Origin: Flaveria trinervia
Lineage: Eukaryota > Streptophyta > Magnoliopsida > Asterales > Asteraceae
Direction of reading: 5' to 3'
DNA: 64,000 nt
NCBI GenBank assembly: GCA_025506515.1
Contig: CM046442.1
Coordinates: 16,955,443-17,019,442 of the forward strand
Shown: piece by piece, positions 55,907-64,000 of the stretch
How positions within the stretch are numbered: the first letter of the stretch is position 1
Layout: every line of letters begins with the position of its first letter
The notes under the pieces: generated by a model
What the model saw: only the letters and a program-made list of their open reading frames with translations
What the model was told of the DNA's origin: nothing
The model's database searches: none
Program-made: the position numbers and the translations under genes

Positions 55907-56976
55907 TGGGACATCCTGTGTGTTTGCGGGTGGTGTAAATCGGTGGGCTGGATTCCTGGATCTGTTTAAATTCCAAAAATAATTTTATAAATCTATTAAT
56001 TAAAGAATCCCCAAATTACAAGAACCCTAGAAATCGGATTGAATCCAATTGAACATCAATTTGACATTTTTGATAGAAATCAACATGGGGCTTTTGTTTT
56101 GCATATGAAATTGATTGTGTGTGCGTGTGGAATTACCTGGATTAATATTGTTTCGAGTGGAACAAGTATAGAACAGTCGCGATCGAGGTCTTATTGAATA
56201 AAGTTGATTCGAGATGATTTGATCCAATTCGAGGATTGTGAAGCTTCTTATGGTGATGATAGTTGCGATTCCTCACTCAACTGAAAGATTTGATGCTCCA
56301 AAGGAAACGAGCGGATCAATTGCAGGTCGATTAAATGGTGATGATCGATAGGGGTGTTTGGGTGATTTCCAAATGAATTTAGATGTTGGCATAGATTCAA
56401 GAGTCGATTTCATTGTTTTCCCTAGATTATAAAGTTCAATTTAGTCTGTTTCAAATCAATTGGTTTCAATGTTATTAATGCGGGTTCGGTTTCATGTTTG
56501 GTCAAGTTAACAACCATTTTAGACGAACTGAAACGGATCTTTGGTTCGAAACAATTTCAAGAGGTGTTTAATATAGTTTAATTTTGTTTTAATCGAGCGT
56601 TTTGGGTGTGTAAGGCTGACTGGTACTCGGCCGGAGAAGGTGGCCGGAAAAGAGGCGATCGACGAGGATGGGCTTGAGTTGTTTGGGTTTTAAATGAATT
56701 ACAATTAAGTGCCTGATCTTTATTCCATTGTTATTGTATGTATCAAAAGTCTTTAAATTAAAGTTTTAAGATTTACAAAGTAAACCCTAAACTTTGAAAC
56801 CATTATTTTATATAATAATTTTTTTTATAAAACTTTATAAATTCTTGCAAATCTTATAAATTTTTTTGTTTAATTATATATATAAATTTAATAGTTAAAA
56901 CCCATAAATGACATATAGAACTTTATAACTTTATAGAATGTTATTTTATAATTTATAAATTGATTATATGATATAT

Positions 56977-57438
56977 TGTTAGCCGGATTGAACACACTTG
57001 AATAAAATCATCAAGATTATGGATCAAAATATAATAAACACACTAAAACCCCTTTGATCTTCAATTAGATTGCTAATAATATTTACAAGTAATCCCCCCA
57101 ATCTATTGGTCATTCAACCATCCTCTAATCCTAAATACAATTAGACTATTTATTGTGAATATAATATTCACTAATTGCACTTAACCCCGTAGACTTAGGC
57201 TAATTAATGGAAATTACATATAAAACATAAAAAAGAATAAAACAAGATAAAATATATTTTGTTCACACAAAATATATTTATTACAATAAAACTCCTAGTT
57301 GTCTAAATCTTCAACATCCCGTCTAGGTTCTTCGTCTCGAACATGTTGGGTTTGACTTTTGTTGACTTTAACCGTGACATTGACTTTTGTTGTCTTTGAC
57401 TGTGTTGATAACATAAACTATCTTGTACAGCTCTAACA
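56977..57438 (-). repeat. Element H 3' LTR (462 bp)
   Basis: TGTTAGCCGG...GCTCTAACA on the plus strand; matches 62257-62719 closely. Confidence 0.92.
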
Positions 57439-57453
57439 ATACTTCCCCTTAGT
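57439..57453 (-). other. Element H polypurine tract
   Basis: The minus strand reads ACTAAGGGGAAGTAT before the LTR start TGTTAGAGC. Confidence 0.87.
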
Positions 57454-58007
57454 CTATCATTATCAATGTCTTCAAACAAAATCAGCACCGAGAAGTCAAC
57501 CATAGAAAGATCTTCAATTTGAAGCTTTCAGAATTTGATGAGAAAGATTATTCATCTCATAAGCTCCTTCTTTTTATATGCTTCCCATTTTGGAGTGCAT
57601 CCATTCTGAAGATGTTGGAACAACTTTCTTAAATCTCTAATCTTGGTGCTTCAGAAGATGTGGGAGGAGGATTTCTAGCTCGATATCTTTTGCAAACTTG
57701 AAGAACATGTTCTCTAATCAGTTACACTGCTCGACTGATGATCGGCCATCATTTACAGTAAAAATATGAAACACAATCACAAACACAATCTCAACATTTC
57801 TTAATAGATCATTTCATTTTAACAAATAAACCCATGTTTATCTATGTATGAAAATAAGCGAACCCGTGTTCGTTTGTGCGCAATTTCTGGGAAATGCAAG
57901 AAAAATGACAAAATTTATTATAATTTTTTATTTTTATTATATACATTTATTGTAACATATTTTTATCTCTCTCTCTATATTTTTTATAACCGAGAACTGA
58001 ATCGATC
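57454..58007 (-). other. Element H, unassigned stretch between LTR and conserved block
   Basis: About 550 bp without a supported ORF. In element J the corresponding interval holds the extra ORF; no trace of it was recognised here. Confidence 0.45.
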
Positions 58008-58925
58008 ATGAGATCACATCCTCAAGATATACTTTAACATAAAGATGAATTTAATCATTGACAAGCAATGAGATCACTTTGATAATTGAATCTAATCATA
58101 GTCTTTTAAAGATTTTGAAATTCTCAAACAGATCAATTATGATTACTCATATGTTTGTCCATTTAAACCCATGCCCTATATTTTCAACAAGCAGTAGATG
58201 ATTCGTTAAGGTTCGATTAAATACTTTAGAATGCTAGGACCCCACAATCATTTGACAAAAACCCTCACCCAACCTCAGAATTTCTTGAATTTTATAACGA
58301 TCTTTATAGAGCAAGGCTTGTGTATTAGTGTGCAAGTGATTATGAGCATAATATTGCATTTTGTGATGAATTCATCGTTAGATGATTTGACACAAGTTAG
58401 ACCAAAATGGTGAGAGCTGTAGGTCTATACACACATATAACAAAGGAGATGACCATTTAATCATTTGCCGATGAGAGCTCCATGTCAGTACTATTATACA
58501 GCAAAGGAGATCATCACTCCAGGTCAGTACTTTCGTACAGCAGAGGAGATTTGCACAAACACATGATGCATAAATGCACCAATCATGGCAAAAAATATGG
58601 CTTATATGATTTGTATCATGGTGGTTGAATGATCAATTCTCAATCCAATTTTTGTCGGGACTCAATTTTCGTGCAAGCCAAAATGATTGCCTAAATCTAG
58701 ACATCCTTAAGCATATAATTTAACTTAAATCATTATGTTGTTGTCTACTTTATTCTTCAAGATGAGTCTATCAAGCATATCATTAAAAAAACTGTATGTT
58801 TTTCTTTTTCTTGCTATTAAAAATAAGATGTGAATCAAATAACAGAATCAGTTACTATCATTTCTCATTTTAAACGTAAGTCATGCAAGAACAAGCATTT
58901 CAAGATGATAATTATTTCTCAATCA
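58008..58925 (-). other. Conserved non-coding block shared with element J
   Basis: It is homologous along its length to 33490-34382, including the three CTCCTCTG...GTAC...GACCTGGAG units (58405-58550) and the CTTTATAGAGCAAGGC word (58306-58321). No ORF is conserved between the two copies, which points to cis function rather than coding. Confidence 0.72.
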
Positions 58926-59268
58926 TATAAGAATCAAGTTCCCAGTTCTTTTTCCGTTATGTTTATCATATTTTTTTGTTTTTTTAATATATATTTTTTA
59001 TTTTATTTTTCTTAATTGTACAAAAATAGAAATTTACCAAAGAAGGTCTTCCAAACTACACTGACATGAAGATAAGAAATGATTCTGAAGAAATATACAG
59101 TGATTATGAAGTGAGAACTGTGATTATGCACATAAAAATCCCGATTGTGGATAAAATACCGTAACATTAACGTGTTTGTTCCCGCTGAAATTTGAATTAG
59201 GAACAATCTCTATCAATAAACCGGATTACTAATAGTCCTCCTGAATTGTTTCTGTACATATTAACAAA

Positions 59269-61498
59269 TTAGTTAGAGAGGGGAACCCTGGCCATCGTAG
59301 TCTTGGGAGTTCCTTTTTCATCAATATAAGAAACTTGCTTCGGCACACAACCGTTTATACAATAGGGGATTGTTGTATCTTTCTTTTTAATTTGCCAAAT
59401 TTGTTTCGGTTCAGTTATTTTGGATTTGAATGAATTAAATTTGGAAATCATTTTTTGTTTAAGACTAGAAGGAAAAGAATTTGGTTTTGAACCTCTGGTT
59501 ATTTTCATCTTTGAATCATGTGAAATCGGTTTCACATGAAAAAGTTTGGATGGAGGGTTTTTCATCCAACAAATCAAAGATGTGTGCTTTTTACCTCTTG
59601 ATCCAGAGAAGCAATCCGTGTTGCCTTTACCGTCTGAAACCTTCTTTGTAGACTTACATTCAGAGAAGCAATTTGGTTTTCCTTTGCCATTCGAACCAAG
59701 TCTTTGAGGGCACTTCTTTACCACATGACCTTTTTTTCCACACTCAAAACAAGTCTTGAAAGGCTTTTGATGCTTGACTAACCATGTGAAACATTTGGAA
59801 TTGTAGATTGCTTTGATGTTATTGCAGATTCTTGCTTGTTTTGGTGTTTGCTATGCTAAACAGTGAATGAGATATGCACTGGTTGACTAACTTGTTTTGT
59901 AGTTGGAGAAGAGATCTATTGTGGTCTTGATTAAGCTTTTGAAGCTTTTGAGACCTGACAATTTCAGGTGATATATTGATCTTAAAGGAATCGACACTGT
60001 CCTCTGTGTTTAATTCATGATCTGAGTTTGTCCAGTCTCGTATACATAAATTTTGCTCCAACAAATCTTGATTGACACCTCCTATTATGTCAGCTTTGGT
60101 TATGGGATTCTGATTGTCTGATGATTAGACAACTGTTCCTTTTAAACATGATAGGAACAAACGAAAGAGTTTTACCTGTTTTGAATTTGTTAAAGAAGGT
60201 TGGATAAGCAACTGACATTGGTTTTGGAGCATCAGAGGTGGAATCGTCATTAATCTTCTTATCAGACTCCTGCCTGAGGAATCCCAAACCTACAAGAGAA
60301 TCATGCACATCTCTAACCTCTTTAAGATTAACGTTGCTGAAACCTGCATTTAAAAAATTAGTTTCAGCAACTTCAATCAAATCATTTGTTGAATGAGTTC
60401 TGGGGATTGATGAATAACATAAAGTAGAAGGGGTGGAACTGAACTAAATACAGTTGCATTATCAGATTTATATCCAATCCCATGTTTTACCCCGTACCCC
60501 TTGTTGTTTAGCAATAAGCGCATCTTTTTTCATGTGTGAAAGGTTCCATTTATCAAGCTTTGTTTGAAGCTGTGTCATATCAAACTGAGCTAAAAGAGCC
60601 CTTTCTCTCAGAATATTAATTTCAATATTACGCTCCAAAATAGTTCTTTTTAAAAGATCATTTTCAGCCAATGCTTCATTAAGTTTCCTTGAAAAAGCAA
60701 TTTCATTTTTCTTTAAATCATGATTAATTATTTTTAATTCTTTTTCATTTTTCAATAACAATCTGTTTTATAAATCCCAAATAATTGGATTTTACAAGAG
60801 GAAGAACACATATCCTGAACAATCTCATAAGGAAGACCCATGATAGTTCGTTTTGCAGCTAAGCTCTTCTCACAGTTGCAAACCTTTATGATTCGTTGTT
60901 GACCCTTTTCTTCGAATTTTAGCCTTTCTTTATCCTCAAACTCTTTCTTTTCACTATCATCATTCTCATCTTTAGTATCCTCATTTCTCTCAAATTTAGG
61001 TTTACTATCAGTGTCAATTCTCAAAGCTTGACAATTGTCTTTTATTTTAACATTTGAATCCAAATCAGTCCTCAATAATTTCAACTTCTCAATCAGCTCG
61101 GCTTTATAATCAAGTATGCTTGTTACATAAGAAACAAGAGCTGTATTAAGTGTATTGGTTTGATGTGGGAATACGGTTTGTTGAAATTCTTTTCTTTGGA
61201 TGTCTAGCTCGAGAGATTTTAGCCTGTTGATCATATCCATAAGTTTTGTGTCGACATAACCTCTTTTTGCTTCAGCATTTTAACTTGATGATTCTATTCA
61301 GACGGAAGAGAATCAAGAAGCTTTTAAATTTGTTCATGATTACTCAGATTTGGAACATGCTTCTTTAGATTATTTGCCACCTTTAAGAATCGATTAATCA
61401 ACTCTAGTCAATTTTTCTTTCTTCATTGCTGCAAAAGAGTCAAATTGACTTTTTGCCATTATGAGATTATCTGATTTAAAGTATTCCAAAGTTGACAT
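59269..61498 (-). pseudogene. gag: Element H truncated gag
   Basis: The first Met (61498) reads MSTLEYFKSDNLIMAKSQFD, which corresponds to the middle of element J gag; the N-terminal third is deleted. The next recognisable parts are MDMINRLKSLELDIQRKEFQ (61240), YEIVQDMCSSSCKIQLFGI (about 60800), and a coiled-coil-like KLNEALAENDLLKRTILERN (about 60690) that parallels J 42150. The single knuckle CFECGKKGHVVKKCP lies at about 59740. A basic Lys/Ser-rich tail ends MARVPLSN at 59269, where protease would be expected but is missing. Stops and frame changes occur at about 61370, 61250, 60760, 60460 and 60080. It normally would coat RNA; here it is likely inactive. Confidence 0.78.
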
Positions 61499-61669
61499 TT
61501 TATTAAAAGTTTTGAACAATTATTCGCCTTAAAAGTAATTATCCCAAAAATTGTAAAATAATTCTCCCCCGGGAAGATAAATTAATTTTTTTTATAAATC
61601 TTTTTAAAATCGGTGAATATTTCTTTATTGGGATGAAGGGGAGAGAAGTCATCATTGATATTCTAGTTT

Positions 61670-61990
61670 TGCTGAAGAGATGATAATTTCGCCGAAGTTG
61701 TAGTTTCATAGAGCTAGTTTTGCAGTGAAAGCTAGTTTTGCTGAGCCGACAGTAGTTTCGCTGAAATTTCGGCAGCAGTTTCGCTAACCAAATACTTGAG
61801 ATTGCTTAGTTTTGCCGACAATTTCGCACGAAACAAGCTTGAACTTTCGTTTAATGAAACTTTCGACAACAATTTCACTTGTAATATGTACACAAGCACT
61901 TTTGAAGTTAACTACAAAGTGTAAAACACTTGTTGTTTCGCTAGAAGAGGTTGCAGTTTCGCCGGATGAAGATGTAGTTTCGCTGGATGA
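61670..61990. repeat. TTTCGC motif array in element H leader
   Basis: About fourteen AGTTTCGCTG, AATTTCGCC and TTCGCACGAAAC words lie between primer site and gag, parallel to the element J leader. Confidence 0.78.
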
Positions 61991-62241
61991 ATCTGGAAGG
62001 CTTTTTCAACACGAAATTAATCTGAAATCACCTAAATCTGAATGGATTGAGATCTGATGATTAATAGAGCTTTCCTAACCAATAACAAGCAAAATTCAAT
62101 CAAATTCCATATCAAATACACTCAAATTTGATCCGGAATTGATGAAATATTGACATTGAACAAAAACAACCAAAAACCTCAAACAATCTTCAAAAATCAG
62201 CAATGAATTCTTCAAATCTTCAATGTATTTGATCCAAAATT

Positions 62242-62253
62242 GCTCTGATAACA
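62242..62253 (-). other. Element H primer-binding site (tRNA-Met, one mismatch)
   Basis: The minus strand reads TGTTATCAGAGC against the canonical TGGTATCAGAGC. Confidence 0.85.
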
Positions 62254-62256
62254 AAT

Positions 62257-62719
62257 TGTTAGCTCGGATTGAACACACTTGAATCAAATCATGAAGATTA
62301 TGGATTAAAATATGATAAACATACTAAAACCCCTTTAATATTCAATTAGATTGCCAATAATGTTTACAAGTAATCCCCCCAATCTGTTGGTCATTCAACC
62401 ATCCTCTAATCTTAATTACAATTAGGCTATTTATAGTGAATATAATATTCACTAATTGCACTTAACCCTTTAGACTTAGGCTAATTAATGTAAATTACAT
62501 ATGAAACATAAAAATGATTAAAAAAAGACAAAATAAATTTTGTTCACACAAAATATATTTATTACAGTAAAACTCCTAGTCATCTGAATCTTCAACATCT
62601 CGTCTCGGTTCTTCGTATCGAACGTGTCGGGTTTGATTTTTGTTGACTTTTACCGTGACGTTGATTTTTGTTGACTTTGTCTGTGTTGATAATATAGACT
62701 ACCTTGTACAGCTCCAACA
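62257..62719 (-). repeat. Element H 5' LTR (463 bp)
   Basis: TG...CA ends; the pair of 56977-57438. Confidence 0.92.
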
Positions 62720-62877
62720 TAAATCAAATAATATACTTCACAAATTGGTTCAGTAACATATTTATTGCTTTTGAATCACTTAAATGAATAAAGTAGTTTA
62801 AGTATTGTGTTTGATTTATATAATTGACAAAATGGGTCCAGGTCAATATTTTCAAATAGGGCAGATATTACATCTTA

Positions 62878-63849
62878 TAAGGATTGGGACTATTTTCATA
62901 ATACAATTCAGATTAAGGTTCTAGATGGATGAAAACTTTCATACGTGTGGAGATGAATGATTGCTTCGATATCCTTATTGAAGTTTTATACGGATTGAGA
63001 CTCTTGTATCCCCAAAATACGAAAATAAAAATTTGTAGTTATCAATCGATAGGGTTCTCCAGACTTCTCGTGCACGACAAATTACAATTATGTGTGCACC
63101 CGTGATGGTGATTTGCTTTGCATGGTCACCCCTGCTTTCTTAATGATAGAGTGTTATCAATGATAGAGGTATCAGATATATAGTTATTAAACCAAGATTC
63201 GATTAACCAAGGTTGTAAGAAAGAATCGATTGAGAAATATTCACTTGGAAAAGGAATCGTCGATGCGCTCAGGTCAGTGGGTAAATAGAGTTATCATAAG
63301 TAAACTTTGACAAGTTGTCTCGTAATGTCTATGGTGGCTGCCAGCACAGCTATTGCCTGCTCCATAACGCAGAGACGTGGCAAGGTAGGTAAAGAGGTTT
63401 TGGCAGACGCAACTCTTATCCGCAAAACACATTCAACAGGAGACAGAAAATGCTCCTAATAAACCATCTAAGTTAGATACCAATGGTACTTTATCCTATT
63501 CTAGGAGGTAGATGTAAAAGGTGAGATAAATGGTAAATTGTAATTAACCATTTCATGACTCATAGCAATTCGAAGCCACTTGTGCGGAGAAACAAGAGGT
63601 AACAGAAGGAAATCAGGACGAACCACCCATTTCCCCTTAAACATAGAATGAAGAGATGATTATGTCATTTCTGTAGCCAAACACTCACAGAATTATACCA
63701 CATCAAGTAAATCCTAAGCAATTATAGCAAAAGACAAAGCAAACTAATGAAGCTAAACGTGCCTATGTGCGTGTAACTAAGGTTTTAGGCTATAGTCTAA
63801 ATGCAATGCAAATGAAATGCAAATTTATTTTAGTTCGTTATAACCTTTG
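62878..63849 (-). other. Element F leader region, no ORF
   Basis: This lies between solo LTR G and the F primer site. No ORF is supported. The last 150 bp (AGGCTATAGTCTAAATGCAATGC) resemble the leader of element A near 3290, in line with a related gypsy leader. Confidence 0.5.
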
Positions 63850-63861
63850 GATATGATACCA
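63850..63861 (-). other. Element F primer-binding site, degenerate
   Basis: The minus strand reads TGGTATCATATC, the Met-type site with changes in its second half, three bases inside the F 5' LTR. Confidence 0.65.
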
Positions 63862-63864
63862 ATC

Positions 63865-64000
63865 TATCACACCTTAAATTTCCACAAACAGGTAATACGG
63901 TTAATCACGTCACATACTAGGTTATAATGACGCAACATTTACCCTTTGGCTCGGATACCAATCTTAGTCATTAGTTGCACCAAACGACACAACATTTACA
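63865..64000 (-). repeat. Element F 5' LTR, inner end, cut by the window
   Basis: It starts TATCACACC (TG mutated) and matches 7621-7649 plus 20243 onward. About 40 bp extra, including a second GGCTCGGATACCAATCTTAG word (63948-63967), is present compared with the 3' LTR. Confidence 0.75.

Larger units (their letters stand above)
56977..62719 (-). mobile_element. Element H: non-autonomous Ty1/copia element related to J, lacking pol
   Basis: Two LTRs of 462 and 463 bp, TG...CA, flank about 4.8 kb. The minus-strand order is: 5' LTR, near-Met primer site, TTTCGC-rich leader, truncated gag (61498-59269), a non-coding block shared with J (58925-58008), an unassigned stretch, and polypurine tract. 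No protease, integrase, RT or extra ORF is present. Flanking TATAT (56972-56976) and TAAAT (62720-62724) may be a TSD with one change. It sits within solo LTR G. It must have been copied in trans, plausibly by a J-like element. Confidence 0.87.
54487..62872 (-). repeat. Solo LTR G (A-family relative, about 2.6 kb) interrupted by element H
   Basis: It runs 54487-56976 and 62725-62872. The minus strand starts TGTAATATCTGCCC (62872) and ends GGGGTGTGACA (54487), like LTR A. There is no primer site on the left and no polypurine tract on the right, so this is a solo LTR. Flanks are TCTCA (54482-54486) and TCTTA (62873-62877), a TSD with one change. It shares the GC-rich GGCCGGAG island (56625-56650) and the B-box-like word (55896-55906) with LTR A. 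Confidence 0.8.
7621..64000 (-). mobile_element. Element F: decayed Ty3/gypsy (Tekay-like) element that hosts most of the nest
   Basis: F is reconstructed from separated pieces. The 3' LTR lies in 7621-7649, 20238-21044 and 50804-52160, followed by a polypurine tract. Integrase-chromodomain, protease and gag-knuckle remnants lie at 52478-54190. The leader lies at 62873-63849, a degenerate Met primer site at 63850-63861, and the 5' LTR begins at 63865 and leaves the window. LTR identity is shown by the matching starts at 7621 and 63865 (TGTCACACC / TATCACACC, then a CAAACxGG-TAATACGG block). Without inserts the body is only about 3.3 kb, so RT, RNase H and most of gag are deleted. It is the oldest resolvable element because D, E and G are all inserted in it. 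Confidence 0.78.

Noticed and set aside
57303..57503. 66-aa minus-strand ORF starting MVDFSVLILFEDIDND
   Set aside because: It straddles the element H 3' LTR boundary and does not match any known protein pattern.

Overview
This window is intergenic heterochromatin of a flowering plant made almost entirely of nested LTR retrotransposons. No cellular protein gene, tRNA gene or rRNA gene could be supported. The large SIRE-like Copia elements with an extra reading frame after pol, the Tekay-type chromoviruses with LTRs of about 2 kb, and the style of the extra ORFs suggest Asteraceae (lettuce or daisy family). That assignment is inference from remembered family character, not a search result.

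Reading the target-site duplications (TSDs) gives the layering. (1) Positions 1-5843 are the 5' half of a minus-strand Ty3/gypsy element (A) inserted in an LTR fragment of another gypsy family (E', 5844-7390). (2) From 7621 to beyond 64000 runs a decayed minus-strand Tekay-like gypsy element (F). Its 3' LTR is split into 7621-7649, 20238-21044 and 50804-52160; its broken body lies at 52161-54486 and 62873-63864; its 5' LTR starts at 63865. (3) Inside F's 3' LTR sit a SIRE-like Copia element D (7650-20237) and a gypsy element E (21045-50803, TSD ATTAA). (4) Inside E sit a Copia element J (29530-45012, TSD CAATC), a non-autonomous element N1 (24320-28697) and a solo LTR K (46633-47485, TSD CCACT). 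(5) Inside J sits a composite of a small element N2 plus an inverted N1 solo LTR (37461-40666, TSD CATGT). Inside N1's 5' LTR sits a second K solo LTR (24757-25554, TSD TAATG). (6) Inside F's body sits a solo LTR G (54487-62872), which is itself split by a non-autonomous Copia element H (56977-62719). Removing the inserts with one TSD copy reopens the host reading frames in E gag, E integrase and J pol, which supports the reconstruction.

Three connected observations are the most interesting. First, D and J both carry a long extra ORF between RNase H and the 3' LTR, and the two look distantly related. The C-terminal domain of J's extra ORF also reappears as the main protein of N1, which lacks gag and pol. 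Second, each LTR family has its own dense array of a short motif: TTTCGC in J and H, TCAGTAGTT/TCAGTACTT in D, CATACGCATGG with TCGTACGA in N1 and N2, GCGCATGGG in E, CTTCCGAAG in K. In J the array lies upstream of both gag and the extra ORF; in D it lies in the LTR and upstream of the extra ORF. Third, N1 and N2 sequences occur as two different chimeras, each bounded by a 5-bp duplication although its two ends come from different families.

All coding regions except the A gag ORF show frameshifts or stops, so most elements look unable to move on their own. Coordinates of LTR ends, primer-binding sites and TSDs were read base by base; domain limits are approximate.
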